DNA of 64,000 bases from an uncultured Aeromonadales bacterium (GCA_902782145.1 CACZLZ010000006.1:34211-98210), one strand, 5' to 3'. Counted from the first letter of the stretch, positions 44,642 to 54,860 are shown. Notes: a model not told the origin generated them from the sequence alone. Translations and numbers: made by a program.

Positions 44642-45545
44642 TGAGGCAAGAGAGGTACTGGCCAAAATCGGCATGCCGGCAGATCAGCAGGGGGATATTT
44701 GCTGCCTCAGCCTTCTGGCTTTAGCCGGTCTCGGGCCCCAGGATGGCTGGCTTGCTGCCACCAGATGCTGGCTCAGGATCCATGACATTATCGAGTTCAT
44801 AAGCCTCAATTATGGGGTTTCCTATGCGGAAAATTCACGGGAAACTTTCAGAAAGCAGGCTATGCACCCCTTCAGGGCTGCGGCGCTCATCGAGGACAAC
44901 AATGTTGCCACCAACAGTCCCAATTACATGTACCGCCTGACGCCAGAAACACTTATCCTTCTCAGTTCAATTGGATCTGAGCATGAGGCTGCTGCCCTTG
45001 CGGAATTCTCCTGCAATCATGAAAAACTGACTGATGTGTATTCATCCAGGAAGAAGATGACCTTGCTTCCGGTGCAAATCAATGGCATTGATTTTTCCCT
45101 GTCAACAGGCGGGCACAATGAACTGCAGAAGGCGGTGATTGAAGACTTTGCGCCCTGTTATGCTCCTGATACTGAGTGCCTTTATCTTGGCGATACTGCC
45201 GACAGGGATCTGGTGAACAATGCCGGGAAACTCAGTTCCCTGGGCTTCCAGATCACGGTTCATGGAAAGCTCCCGGATATCATTTTGTACAATGAAACCA
45301 AGGACTGGCTGTATTTCATCGAAGCGGTCACGTCTGTGGGGCCGATTGATCCCAGGAGACTTGCCGAAATTAACGGGCTGACCAGCAATGTGAAGTCAGG
45401 CAAGATCTTCGTGACCGCCTTTGCTGATTTTGACCTTTGCAAAAGGTATCTGTCTTCTCTGGCATGGGAGACCTATGTGTGGATTGCCAGTGCACCGGAG
45501 CATGTGATCCACCTGAACGGCGACCAGCCTCTGTGCCCGCGGTAG
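44628..45545 (+). CDS. Type II restriction endonuclease, BsuBI/PstI family
   Basis: 305 residues. An N-terminal helical domain is followed by the nuclease core: GGHNELQKAVIEDFAPCY (about 161-178), YLGDTADRDLV, and the PD-(D/E)XK-like PDIILYNETKDWLYFIEAVTSVGPI (about 216-240), the signature of BsuBI/PstI enzymes; SGKIFVTAF follows. The ATG at 44628 lies inside the methylase gene end. Family members cut CTGCAG, but specificity here is untested. All catalytic segments look intact. Confidence 0.88.
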   Translation: MSKIDEAREVLAKIGMPADQQGDICCLSLLALAGLGPQDGWLAATRCWLRIHDIIEFISLNYGVSYAENSRETFRKQAMHPFRAAALIEDNNVATNSPNYMYRLTPETLILLSSIGSEHEAAALAEFSCNHEKLTDVYSSRKKMTLLPVQINGIDFSLSTGGHNELQKAVIEDFAPCYAPDTECLYLGDTADRDLVNNAGKLSSLGFQITVHGKLPDIILYNETKDWLYFIEAVTSVGPIDPRRLAEINGLTSNVKSGKIFVTAFADFDLCKRYLSSLAWETYVWIASAPEHVIHLNGDQPLCPR

Positions 45546-45683
45546 CGGCAGGATCCCGGTTTTGGATTTTGCGATTGAGCCTTTTGACGCAGGTGCCATC
45601 ATATCGGCTGATCAGTGTGGCGGCAGCCAAGGGCGGTGTCTCCTGGTCACATGGGACGAGGGTCAAATGGAGTGAGGAAATTT

Positions 45684-46262
45684 ATGGCGTCTGAGGAGGC
45701 GGACAGCATGATGGGAGAAGACTGGGAGGCGGATGACACCCTTTCAGGCGGTGACACCAGCTCAGGGAGCATCGGCTCCTCTCCTGGCACCCCCAGCGGT
45801 GGGATCCGGGAGGCGGTGGACTATGTCCTGTCCCTGGTTGCCCGGAAGGAGTATGCCGAGTCGGAGATCCGGGAGAAGCTCCTGCGCCGCTGGGATCCCC
45901 GGTGTGCTGATGAGGCCCTTGCCTACTGTGTGGCGCAGGGCTATGTTGACAATGCCCGCTATGCTTCCATGTTTGTCCGCTACCGGGGCCGGAACCACTA
46001 TGGTCCGGTCAGGATCCTCCGGGAGCTGGCCGCCCGGGGGATCCGGGGGGATGCGGCAGATCTTGCCCTGGAGGAATGTGAGGTGGACTTCGGGGAGGCG
46101 GCGCTGGAATATGCCCGGAAGAACTTCCGGGACGGGGATCTGTCCGATCCCGCCTGGAAGGGAAAGGCGTTCCGCCGCATGGCCGGCCGGGGATACACAG
46201 CCGACCAGATCCGGTATGCTCTGGATGCCCTGAAGGAAGAGATTTCTGACAGGGACTGCTGA
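45684..46262 (+). CDS. recX: RecA regulatory protein RecX
   Basis: Inhibits RecA filament extension. 192 residues. An N-terminal ~40-residue Ser/Gly/Asp-rich tail is followed by three-helix RecX repeats: AVDYVLSLVARKEYAESEIREKLLRR, DEALAYCVAQGYVDNARYASMFVRYRG, GPVRILRELAARGIRGD and FRRMAGRGYTADQIRYALD. The ATG at 45684 has GAGGAA upstream. It is displaced from recA by the restriction-modification genes, so it needs its own promoter, which I could not place. Confidence 0.88.
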   Translation: MASEEADSMMGEDWEADDTLSGGDTSSGSIGSSPGTPSGGIREAVDYVLSLVARKEYAESEIREKLLRRWDPRCADEALAYCVAQGYVDNARYASMFVRYRGRNHYGPVRILRELAARGIRGDAADLALEECEVDFGEAALEYARKNFRDGDLSDPAWKGKAFRRMAGRGYTADQIRYALDALKEEISDRDC

Positions 46263-46782
46263 GGTCGTTCTTCCTGTTTGAGTTTCCTGGCGGTTCTTCC
46301 CCTGTAGTTTCGGGAAGGCACATGCGGGCTCCGGGGCGTTTTCCACAGCATCAGGCGACTAGCAGTGTAGAAATGAATCGAGGTGAGCCTGCATAAACTG
46401 AGCTGAACTGAAGGAAAGTCATTCAATGGGCACAGTCTGCAGTTCGGGTGGACAGTCACCTGGTAGCAGTGTAAGGTCTGAAATGGTTACCAGCCGAGGG
46501 TAATACGCCACCAAGGTGACTGGGGATTCACTCCTCCTGAACCTCTGTCGACTGCTTCTTATTTCACCCACACGGGACACTGCAGGATGATAACTCGATG
46601 CCCTTGAAAAAGGTCGGCTCGCCACTGGAGAGTCCTGCATGGTTTGGTGCCAGCTTGTTTGGGAACTGCTCCGTGATCCAGGTTATTTTGAGCTCTAATT
46701 TTACCCTTCAGACATAGAAACTGACCTTTTACACTGCGTACAGGGTGATGGTGAGTGAGAAGGCTGCAGGAGGTAGCAAACT
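46263..46782. other. Intergenic region recX-AAA gene
   Basis: About 520 bp, GC falling towards the AT-rich gene downstream. No gene, RNA or clear promoter recognised. Confidence 0.4.
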
Positions 46783-48447
46783 ATGGGGAAACCGATTTTA
46801 GATGAAGCTGCAATGTTGCGACTCCCTTGCGGATGTACAACTTTGTCAAGGATCAGAGAACAAAATGCAATTTATGTAGATAAAACTGAAATGGTAAGTT
46901 CTCTGGCCAAAAACTGCTTCAGACCAGTATTTCTCTCAAGACCGCGGCGTTTTGGAAAATCGCTTCTTGTATCAGTGTTTGAATCCCTGTTTTCCAAGGG
47001 TTTGGAAGATTTTAAAGATCTTGCAATAGAAAAAGATGCTTACTGGAAAAATGAGAAGACATATAAGGTAGTTCGTCTTGATTTTTCTCAATATGCCACG
47101 GTGGATGTAGAAACCTTTAAATCGTCACTTACCCGCGATATTCAGGGAGTGTTGCTGGGTAAAAAAAGGCAGGAGCTTACTGAAGCAGAGAAAACATTAT
47201 TACCGAATGATGTAATAAAAGATTATGCTGATGAAGCAGAAAGCGGAAGTCTGGTACTGCTGATTGATGAATATGATGCACCTATTACTCACAATCTGAA
47301 CAAGTCAGAAAAATTGCAGAAAATGATAGATTTCATAAGTTCATTTTTTGCAACGATAAAATCGTGTGAGAGGGTGTTCAGATTTGTTTTTATAACAGGT
47401 ATTACCCGGCTTGCGCATGTAAGTCTTTTTTCCATGTTTAACAATCTGCTGGATATTGCGGTGGATGATGACTACTCATGCCTTCTTGGAATAACAGAGG
47501 ATGAACTGCACAATTACTTTGATGCCTATGTCAGAAATGCAGCGGCAGTGCTTGACATGAGTAGAGAAGAGGTTTATGCCAGGATGAAATCCTCTTATAA
47601 CGGATTTCAGTTTACCATCAATGCAGATGAGACTGTATATAATCCGTGGTCAATACTTTCTTTTTTAAGTAATCCAAAGGCTGGCTTTGCTAACTACTGG
47701 TATTCCACCAGCGGAGGAACTCCCACCCTTCTTGTGAAGTATCTGCAAAGAATTGAGAACCTGGATTTGTTTAATATGCTGAGGTACAGGGACAACTCAA
47801 ATGAAGTTGAAGGTACAGTGGTGAATAGTCGTTCTCTGCTGTCTAAATCAGAGCCGGACCAGATCCCAGTGGAGATGCTGCTGCTTCAGACAGGTTATTT
47901 TACTTTGAAGAAGAAAAGCAGGAGCAGGGCAAGGCTGGTAATACCGAATGATGAGATCGGCGAATCGCTGATCAATCTTTCCCTGGATATTCAGAATTTA
48001 ATGCCGTCAGAGACTACACAGGATCAGATTTCCTTACTATGTGATCTGCTGGATGAAGGAGATATGGAATCAGTATTCAATCTGTTCAATACTCTGCTTT
48101 GCGAATGCGTCAGTTCAAATTCAAAGGCATTCAACGATGAGAATACGATACGTGATATTATATATTCTCAGATCCCTCAGGAAGAAATCAATAAGGCAAA
48201 GGAGGTGATAAATTCCCATGGATATTCAGATTTGGAGCTGAAAACACCCAAAACAAAACTGGTTGTAGAGTTTAAAAGGATCCAGGAGAGCGGTGGAGAG
48301 GAGTCAGCCATAAAGGACGCTATCAGCCAGATGCGTACACATCATTACGGTGAAACAACTGATAAAAGAAAACTGATAAGAGTAGTGATGATAATATGCA
48401 CTGCAAAGAGATGTCTCACCGCGTACAGAGTAATGGATAGCCGTTGA
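46783..48447 (+). CDS. AAA-ATPase-like protein with C-terminal PD-(D/E)XK domain (DUF1703 type)
   Basis: 554 residues. N-terminal IYVDKTEMVSSL and the Walker A-like region RPRRFGKSLLVSVFESLF, Walker B LLIDEYDAPI, FVFITGITRLAHVSLFS, and the C-terminal nuclease-like DLELKTPKTKLVVEFKRIQ (D, ExK). The family is multicopy in gut and rumen bacteria; function is unproven. The gene is much more AT-rich than its surroundings, with AAA/ATA-rich codons, which suggests recent transfer. A strong hairpin follows the stop codon. AGGAGG lies upstream of the ATG. Confidence 0.85.
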   Translation: MGKPILDEAAMLRLPCGCTTLSRIREQNAIYVDKTEMVSSLAKNCFRPVFLSRPRRFGKSLLVSVFESLFSKGLEDFKDLAIEKDAYWKNEKTYKVVRLDFSQYATVDVETFKSSLTRDIQGVLLGKKRQELTEAEKTLLPNDVIKDYADEAESGSLVLLIDEYDAPITHNLNKSEKLQKMIDFISSFFATIKSCERVFRFVFITGITRLAHVSLFSMFNNLLDIAVDDDYSCLLGITEDELHNYFDAYVRNAAAVLDMSREEVYARMKSSYNGFQFTINADETVYNPWSILSFLSNPKAGFANYWYSTSGGTPTLLVKYLQRIENLDLFNMLRYRDNSNEVEGTVVNSRSLLSKSEPDQIPVEMLLLQTGYFTLKKKSRSRARLVIPNDEIGESLINLSLDIQNLMPSETTQDQISLLCDLLDEGDMESVFNLFNTLLCECVSSNSKAFNDENTIRDIIYSQIPQEEINKAKEVINSHGYSDLELKTPKTKLVVEFKRIQESGGEESAIKDAISQMRTHHYGETTDKRKLIRVVMIICTAKRCLTAYRVMDSR

Positions 48448-48458
48448 CATTGAATGTA

Positions 48459-48501
48459 TAGGGGGTCTGAAATGATTTTTCATGACCCCCTAAGCCTTAG
48501 G
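48459..48501. terminator. Hairpins after the AAA-ATPase gene
   Basis: TAGGGGGTC and GACCCCCTA form a 9-bp stem with inner GAAA/TTTC pairing (48459-48492); CCTAAGCCTTAGG (48489-48501) is a second, overlapping palindrome. No T-run follows, so it may be a boundary repeat rather than a terminator. Confidence 0.55.
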
Positions 48502-48835
48502 CATATTACAGGCGGAGGAGCACGTTAAGGATTTCGTGGCATGTTCTGGATCCCGTTGGAAAAGATCACGGCAGTATCCTGATCATGTACTGATTGTCTA
48601 GGGCTGCCCTATTCTTTAGCTGGCAGGACCTCTGATGAACAAACCCTTGCTAAAGAGGACTTAGCCAGGCTCTGTAAACTTGAGCAGTGCACTGTAGCAT
48701 AGGAGCACTGCATATTTTGTTTTGAGCCGCCACATGTGGATCTGCGGGTGTGGACTGGTGAGGGGTGTGGTCAGTCCCACCTCCTGCTCGATCACGGCGA
48801 CATGAGCCCGGGCGGCCTTTCCTGAATCCTGTTTC
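48502..48835. other. Convergent intergenic region
   Basis: About 330 bp, no gene recognised; composition returns to GC-rich near 48770. Confidence 0.4.
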
Positions 48836-50098
48836 TCAGCCCTGCTCAGGATCTCTGAAGCTGCTGTGCAGGGGAAGCACCACGGTGATGAAGCTGGCCT
48901 CCACATCAGATCTGAACTCCGGGGGATTGGATCCGTTGTCCTTCATGGCCTTCTGCATCCGCTGGATCCCCTTGCCGTCGCCCCGGGCGAGGCCGTAGGC
49001 GGCCAGGAAGTCGGGCAGCCGGCGGTTGTTGTTGAAATCCCCTCTGAGCCTGCCGGCGGCAAGATCGCTGTCGGTCACATCGGGTCCGGGGGTGCTGGTG
49101 ATCAGAATGCTGTCCGGAGTCACCTCAACGGTCACCGGGGTGTCCTCACCCGGGCTGTACAGCCGGTGGATCACCGCATTGCCCAGAGCCTCCGCCAGGG
49201 CCTCCCGGGGATAACTGTAAATCTTCTTGGGCGCCTTGGCTCCTTCGGGCAGGATCTCCCGGGTGCTGATCACCGTGCTTTCCAGATGCTTCAGGGCCTC
49301 TGCGAGCTGTCTTTGGAGGGGACCCTGGAAGATCTTCTCCTGACCGCCGGCGGTGATCCGGATCTCCGCATTGGGGAAGTACCGCTCCGGGTGCTGGCTG
49401 AACATCAGCAGGGCCGCATTCACCGGCAGTCTGCCGGCTTCGGTGTCCGCCACCAGATCAATGGCACTGAGAACCTCGCCGGGACCGTCACTGTGCAGCT
49501 CCTCCAGCAGTTCATCTGCGCCCTGCCGGGTCAGGAACTCCTCCAGGAGGCTCTGGTCAACGGCTTCCTCTGAAGCCTGGTAGTTCAGGCTGTCGTCGGT
49601 GGGGGCCAATGTCTGGACGGCGTCCAGGAACTCCATTTCCCCGGCGGTGGCCCTAACGGTGCGGCCCTTGCGGCGCACCCAGCAGATCATGGCCGGGGAG
49701 TCATCGTCCAGATCCGGGGGGCTGGTTTTCTCCGGGCAGAAATAAGGGCGGTCATTGTCCCCGGGCACGATCACCGCCACCACATCCTTTGCGCCGTGGT
49801 AACTGTGCACCGCCGCCGCCGGGGTGTAGCAGGGCTTGATCAGGGAGCACCGGTCCTCCAGCTCATCCATGATCCGCTCAGCCTCCCCGGGCGCAAGTCC
49901 CGGAACGGATGCGGCGCCCTTTTTGCCGGGCTCGGCGCCGATGATGATGATCCCGGTGCCCTGGTGGCGGATGTCGTTGGCGAAGGCGGTGATGGTGTGG
50001 AGCACCGCATCGGGATCCCAGGCGGGGAGGAACTCCTGCCTTGCGGGATCTGCCATGCCGTTGTCGATGATGGAGTCGATGTCATAAAGACGATGCAT
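48836..50098 (-). CDS. AlbA_2 (Schlafen-like) domain protein with C-terminal HATPase_c_4-like domain
   Basis: 420 residues. The N-terminal AlbA_2 domain has VLHTITAFANDIRHQGTGIIIIGAE and DVVAVIVPGDNDRPYFCPE. The C-terminal half has YPREALAEALGNAVIHRLY, ILITSTPGP, LRGDFNNNRRLPDFLAAYGLARGDGKGIQRMQKAMKDNGS, as in the HATPase_c_4 domain of putative transcriptional regulators often misnamed RecG-like helicases. No helicase motifs. GGAAGG precedes the ATG. Role unknown; members are common in mobile and accessory regions. Confidence 0.78.
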   Translation of the reverse strand: MHRLYDIDSIIDNGMADPARQEFLPAWDPDAVLHTITAFANDIRHQGTGIIIIGAEPGKKGAASVPGLAPGEAERIMDELEDRCSLIKPCYTPAAAVHSYHGAKDVVAVIVPGDNDRPYFCPEKTSPPDLDDDSPAMICWVRRKGRTVRATAGEMEFLDAVQTLAPTDDSLNYQASEEAVDQSLLEEFLTRQGADELLEELHSDGPGEVLSAIDLVADTEAGRLPVNAALLMFSQHPERYFPNAEIRITAGGQEKIFQGPLQRQLAEALKHLESTVISTREILPEGAKAPKKIYSYPREALAEALGNAVIHRLYSPGEDTPVTVEVTPDSILITSTPGPDVTDSDLAAGRLRGDFNNNRRLPDFLAAYGLARGDGKGIQRMQKAMKDNGSNPPEFRSDVEASFITVVLPLHSSFRDPEQG

Positions 50099-50430
50099 TT
50101 TGCTAATCCTTCCGGTGAGCCTGTCATGACATGTCTGCCATTAGGGCTTCTGCTGATAAAATAATCATCATTCTAACAGAGAACCAGGAGCCCGGCAGAA
50201 CACTTTTTCCCCTGCGGGAGAGCTGACTCACGGTTTTTCCCCGGGGATCTTCACGGGATCCGGCGGGTCGGCAGGGACTTTCCGCCCTCGGCCTTCCCGT
50301 CTTATTGAGCCGGTATTGATCCGGATTTCCCGTCATTCCGCACACTGCATTCCCGTCATCCCGTGCACTGGTCTCCCGTTTCCCCGAGCCTCCCGTTCTT
50401 TCCGCCTTGCCTTCCCCCTCCCGGCGCCGG

Positions 50431-50459
50431 GTGAAACGCCCCGGGCCCTGTGATAGAAT
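50431..50459 (+). promoter_or_regulatory. Promoter of alaS
   Basis: GTGAAA (50431-50436), 17 bp, TAGAAT (50454-50459) with TGA before the -10. The stretch 50099-50430 holds degenerate TCCCGTCAT-like repeats and no gene. Confidence 0.65.
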
Positions 50460-50579
50460 AGCCGCTGTCAGTCCGGACCCTCCGGGTGCCGGCGCCAGGG
50501 CCCTTCCCGGAGGGGAGCGGGGCACGGCGGATCGGCAGATCGGGCTGGCAGAGGCAAAGCAAGATCCAACAGGAGGGCC

Positions 50580-50708
50580 ATGCCCGGCGGCATGGCAGTA
50601 TTTCCCCATGACAATGACAACGTCGGAGATCAGGAGAGCCTTCCTGGAGTTTTTCAGCTCCAAGGGCCACCAGGTGGTGGAGTCCAGTTCCCTGGTCCCC
50701 CACAATGA
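50580..50708 (+). CDS. Candidate leader ORF overlapping the alaS start
   Basis: 42 codons from an ATG with an ideal Shine-Dalgarno (CAGGAGGGCC directly upstream), in a different frame from alaS, ending at 50708, 100 bp into alaS. The alaS ATG at 50608 itself lacks a Shine-Dalgarno. The peptide ([17 protein letters not shown]...) has no recognisable family. It may be a regulatory overlap or the binding site of ribosomes that then start alaS. Confidence 0.3.
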   Translation: MPGGMAVFPHDNDNVGDQESLPGVFQLQGPPGGGVQFPGPPQ

Positions 50709-53238
50709 CAAAACCCTGCTGTTCACCAATGCGGGCATGAACCAGTTCAAGGATGTGTTCCTGGGCAAGGAGAAGCGCTCCTACACCCGGGCCACCACTG
50801 CCCAGAAGTGTGTCCGGGCTGGAGGCAAGCACAACGATCTGGACAATGTGGGCTATACCGCCCGGCACCACACCTTCTTTGAAATGCTGGGCAACTTCAG
50901 CTTCGGGGACTATTTCAAGAGCGAGGTCATCCCCTTCGCCTGGGAGTTCCTCACCCAGGTGCTGCACCTGCCTGCCGATCGGCTGACGGTCACGGTGTAC
51001 CAGGAGGATGACGAGGCCTACGGGATCTGGCGTGACCGGGTGGGCCTGCCTGAGGAGCGGATCATCCGCATCGGCGACAACAAGGGCGCCCGCTATGCCT
51101 CGGACAACTTCTGGCAGATGGGCGACACCGGCCCCTGTGGCCCCTGCACGGAGATCTTCTATGATCATGGTGCTGAGATCTGGGGCGGCCCTCCGGGATC
51201 ACCTGAGGAGGACGGTGACCGCTTCATTGAGATCTGGAACATTGTCTTCATGCAGTTCAACCGCCTGTCCGACGGGACCATGGAGAAGCTCCCCCGGCCC
51301 TCGGTGGACACGGGCATGGGACTGGAGCGCATGGCTGCGGTGCTTCAGGGGGTCCACAGCAACTATGACATTGATCTCTTCCGGGATCTCATCGCCTACA
51401 TTGCGGACATGCTCCATGTGGCAGATCACACCGACAAGTCCCTGAGGGTTATTGCTGATCATATCCGTTCTTGCGCCTTCCTCATTGCCGATGGGGTCAT
51501 GCCCTCCAATGAGGGCCGGGGCTATGTGCTCCGGCGCATCATCCGCCGGGCTGTGCGCCACGGCCGTATGCTGGGGGCCCGGGATGTGTTCTTCTGCCGC
51601 CTGGTGGGCAAGCTGGCGGAGCTCATGGGGGACTCCTATCCTGAGCTCCGGCAGCAGCAGGTGGTGATTGAGAAGGTCCTCCGGGCCGAGGAGGAGCAGT
51701 TTGCCAAGACCCTGGATCGGGGCCTGGCCCTGCTGGAGGATGCCCTGAAGGATCTGGGGAACTCCCGGACATTGCCTGGGGATCTGGTGTTCCGGCTGTA
51801 TGACACCTACGGTTTCCCTGCTGATCTCACCGCTGACGTGGTCCGGGACCGGGGGTATGTGATTGACAGTGCCGGCTTTGACCGGTGCATGCAGGAGCAG
51901 CGCTCCCGGGCCAAGGAGAATTCGGATTTCCGGGTGGACTACAACCGTCAGCTCTCCTGCTCCACGGTGACCTCCTTTGAGGGCTACGGGAGTCTCACCT
52001 GCCAGGGCACGGTTACGGAGCTGTTTGACAGCGCCAGCGCACCCTGCGGGGAACTGGCTGCGGGCAGCCAGGGCCTTCTGGTGCTGGACGCCACCCCCTT
52101 CTATGGGGAGAAGGGCGGTCAGACCGGTGACACCGGCGTCCTGCGGACTGCGGGCGGGGCGGAGTTTGCCGTCACCGGATCCCGGATCGTAGGCAACGCT
52201 GTGGTTCATGAGGGCCATGTGGTGTCCGGTGCCTTCAAAGCCGGGGATCAGGTTACAGCCAGCGTGGACACAGATCGGCGCCAGGCCATTGCCCGGCACC
52301 ATTCCGCCACCCATCTGCTCCAGGCGGCCCTCAGGAAGGTCCTGGGTGATCATGTGGCCCAGAAGGGATCCTTTGTGGATGCAGATCGTCTGCGCTTTGA
52401 CTTCTCCCATTTTGAGGCGGTGAAGCCTGAGCAACTGGAGCAGGCCGAGCGGCTGGTGAATGCGGAGATCCGGGCCAACCATGAGGTGGTGACCCGGGTG
52501 ATGTCCCTGGAAGACGCCCGGAAGACCTGTGCCATGGCACTGTTTGACGAGAAGTATGATGATCAGGTCCGGGTGGTGTCCATGGGGGACTTCTCCATGG
52601 AACTGTGCGGCGGCACCCATGTCAGCCGCACCGGCGACATCGGAGCCTTCCGCATTGTCTCCGAGGGCGGCATTGCCTCCGGCGTCCGGCGCATCGAGGC
52701 CCTGGCGGGGGCGGCCGCTTCTGATTACTCCCTGGAGCAGTCCGGGGAGATCAGGACTTCCTCCCGGCTTCTCCGGGGTGACGGCTCCCTGGCTGACCGG
52801 ATCCGCGCACTGCAGGCCCGGGAGAAGGAACTGGAGCGGGAGATCGGCCAGCTGAAGGGCCGGCTTGCCGCCTCGGCTGCCAGGGATCTGCTGGCATCTG
52901 CCGTGGAGGTGAAGGGTGTCCGTCTGCTCACCGCCGAGATCCGGGACATGGATGAGAAGGGCATGCGTGCCCTGCTGGATGATCTGAAGGGTCGCCTGGG
53001 ATCGGGCATTGTGGTGCTGGGTCTGGCACTGTCACCGGACCGGGTGAGCCTCATCGCCTCGGTGTCCCAGGATCTTACCTCCCGGATCCGGGCCGGCGAG
53101 CTGGTGGGGGCCGTGGCCGCCCAGGTGGGCGGCAAGGGCGGCGGACGCCCTGATCTGGCCCGGGCCGGCGGCACCAGGCCGGGGGATCTTCCCAAGGCCC
53201 TGGGATCGGTGGCCTCCTGGCTGGAGGAGCGCCTCTGA
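50608..53238 (+). CDS. alaS: Alanyl-tRNA synthetase
   Basis: Class II synthetase, 876 residues, the same length as in E. coli. [60 protein letters not shown], the editing-domain zinc ligands in [13 protein letters not shown] and CGGTHV, and the C-Ala domain with [14 protein letters not shown]. The ATG at 50608 (or the one two codons later) matches the family start; the open frame upstream is unconserved. Ends with a terminator. Confidence 0.97.
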   Translation: MTMTTSEIRRAFLEFFSSKGHQVVESSSLVPHNDKTLLFTNAGMNQFKDVFLGKEKRSYTRATTAQKCVRAGGKHNDLDNVGYTARHHTFFEMLGNFSFGDYFKSEVIPFAWEFLTQVLHLPADRLTVTVYQEDDEAYGIWRDRVGLPEERIIRIGDNKGARYASDNFWQMGDTGPCGPCTEIFYDHGAEIWGGPPGSPEEDGDRFIEIWNIVFMQFNRLSDGTMEKLPRPSVDTGMGLERMAAVLQGVHSNYDIDLFRDLIAYIADMLHVADHTDKSLRVIADHIRSCAFLIADGVMPSNEGRGYVLRRIIRRAVRHGRMLGARDVFFCRLVGKLAELMGDSYPELRQQQVVIEKVLRAEEEQFAKTLDRGLALLEDALKDLGNSRTLPGDLVFRLYDTYGFPADLTADVVRDRGYVIDSAGFDRCMQEQRSRAKENSDFRVDYNRQLSCSTVTSFEGYGSLTCQGTVTELFDSASAPCGELAAGSQGLLVLDATPFYGEKGGQTGDTGVLRTAGGAEFAVTGSRIVGNAVVHEGHVVSGAFKAGDQVTASVDTDRRQAIARHHSATHLLQAALRKVLGDHVAQKGSFVDADRLRFDFSHFEAVKPEQLEQAERLVNAEIRANHEVVTRVMSLEDARKTCAMALFDEKYDDQVRVVSMGDFSMELCGGTHVSRTGDIGAFRIVSEGGIASGVRRIEALAGAAASDYSLEQSGEIRTSSRLLRGDGSLADRIRALQAREKELEREIGQLKGRLAASAARDLLASAVEVKGVRLLTAEIRDMDEKGMRALLDDLKGRLGSGIVVLGLALSPDRVSLIASVSQDLTSRIRAGELVGAVAAQVGGKGGGRPDLARAGGTRPGDLPKALGSVASWLEERL

Positions 53239-53262
53239 GAAGCCTCAGAGAAAATGACTGTG

Positions 53263-53293
53263 AGCCCCTGACGGAGATCCCGCCGGGGGCTTT
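53263..53293 (+). terminator. Terminator of alaS
   Basis: AGCCCC and GGGGCT arms (6 bp, 17-base loop that may pair further), followed by TTTCT. Confidence 0.65.
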
Positions 53294-53349
53294 CTGTATC
53301 CGTGCCGCCGGGGGGGGTCTATATCAATTCCCCCGGGGATTTTCGGCAG

Positions 53350-54618
53350 TCAGAGGCACCAGGAGGGAATGCTCCAGATGTTCTCGTCCAGGGATCGCAG
53401 ATCCGGTGTCATGCAGATCACACCGCCAGTGCCAATGACGGGCGCCGGAAGGTTCCTCCCCGCTCCTGCATCTTCCAGTTCCTGAGGAGAGGCGGGCGCC
53501 GTGAGAGGGAAGTTCCTCAGTGCATTCTCCGCGTGCGGCACCATGCTGACGGCCAGGGGGTGAACGGTTCTGTCTGCATAGAGGGCAAACTGCATTTCCC
53601 TCCGGCGGCGGCCCTGGCAGTGGAACAGCGGCGGTCGTCTGCCAGTATGCAGGTAGCTCCGGCAGATCTCAGAGACTACCCAGGTTGCGAAAAACGCGCT
53701 GCTCATGACGCTGCGCTCCAGGACATGGGCGCTGCTCCAGCCCATTAGGTGGGCGCAGAGTCCAGTGTCCAGGAAAAACATCAGCGGGGCCCGGGTGATC
53801 TGCTGGGTTGATGTGCAGGTGGTGCAGGGAAAGGGCTGGATCAGGGTCACTATGCCACTGGACACGAGGATGGACAGCCATTTTTTTGCTGTGCGGGCTG
53901 TGATCCCAGTTTCCCGGGCCATCTCCCGGCAGTTCACGGGGTTTGCGGTCCGGGCGGCGGCTACCTGGATGAACCTTATGTAGGCTGTTTCGTCAGCCGC
54001 CGGATCCATCAGATGGAGTTCATGGCTGAGATGGGTGTCAAGATAGGCTTCAAAAAACTGCTCCCGGTTGATCCATGGGCTGGCGTGGAGGAGGGGTACG
54101 GAGCCCGTGAAGATCCGGCTGAAGATCCCGGCGCATGTCCGGGGAACAGCCTCTGCCGCCCTCCTTGCCAGGGACTGCGGATCTGGAGTGAAGGCTCCGG
54201 GCGACCTGTTGTCGAGTTCGGCGGCTCCCAGACCCAGCATTGGCACGATCCCCGCCCGTCCGGCCATGGACTCGGAGACACCTGGCATCGTGGGGAATGA
54301 CAGGGAACTGGTAAGCCAGAAGTCACCGGGCTGATGGTGCTGATCGGCCAGGATCTTGATATAGGGGAAGAGCTGGGGTGCCTGCTGCACCTCGGCTATC
54401 AGCACCGGCGGCGTGTGGCGCTGTAGAAACAGTTCCGGGTCGGCCCTGGCCAGCAGGCGGGCTGAGGGGTGATCCAGGTTCACGGATCTCCGATCCTGCG
54501 CCGCCAGTTTGGCAAGAAGGGTTTTCCTGCCGGACTGGCGCGGTCCTGTGAGCAGCAGCACCGGGAAGGTTTCGCTGACACTCCGGACTGTGGCCTCCAG
54601 ATCTTTTCTGATGAACAC
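53350..54618 (-). CDS. AAA_14 / DUF4143-type ATPase
   Basis: 422 residues. Walker A-like LLTGPRQSGRKTLLAKL, in which the usual GKT reads RKT; AEVQQAPQLFPYIKILAD (usually DEIQ...P.L), DFWLTSS, LGLGAAELD, and the C-terminal DUF4143 region with NCREMARETGITARTAKKWLSIL, FFLDTGLCAHLMGW and VVSEICRSY. A GTG at 54618 with GGAG upstream is the start. Family function is unclear. The altered Walker A and the change of DE to AE in Walker B suggest weak or lost ATPase activity. It interrupts the alaS-csrA neighbourhood. Confidence 0.75.
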   Translation of the reverse strand: MFIRKDLEATVRSVSETFPVLLLTGPRQSGRKTLLAKLAAQDRRSVNLDHPSARLLARADPELFLQRHTPPVLIAEVQQAPQLFPYIKILADQHHQPGDFWLTSSLSFPTMPGVSESMAGRAGIVPMLGLGAAELDNRSPGAFTPDPQSLARRAAEAVPRTCAGIFSRIFTGSVPLLHASPWINREQFFEAYLDTHLSHELHLMDPAADETAYIRFIQVAAARTANPVNCREMARETGITARTAKKWLSILVSSGIVTLIQPFPCTTCTSTQQITRAPLMFFLDTGLCAHLMGWSSAHVLERSVMSSAFFATWVVSEICRSYLHTGRRPPLFHCQGRRRREMQFALYADRTVHPLAVSMVPHAENALRNFPLTAPASPQELEDAGAGRNLPAPVIGTGGVICMTPDLRSLDENIWSIPSWCL

Positions 54619-54783
54619 TTAAGACTCCACCTGCTTTGCAATGCCCGGCGGCCGGGCTGGATCTGATCATGGCAGGAGTTTCCCGTCAGCAAAAGGCAGG
54701 CGCACTGGGAGTGTGACGGAAACAGTGAAGACGGTCCAGTGCACAGTACAATGAGGGAGGACTTTCGTAATCAGGGGATGCTG

Positions 54784-54860
54784 TGGCGCACCTGGAGGGA
54801 TTCGAACCCCCGACCAATCGGTTCGTAGCCGAGTACTCTATCCAGCTGAGCTACAGGTGC
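54784..54860 (-). tRNA. tRNA-Arg (anticodon ACG), copy 2
   Basis: 77 nt with encoded CCA; acceptor GCACCTG/CAGGTGC; anticodon loop CTACGAA. The outermost anticodon-stem pair is C-U in both copies. ACG is read as ICG after deamination. Confidence 0.96.
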
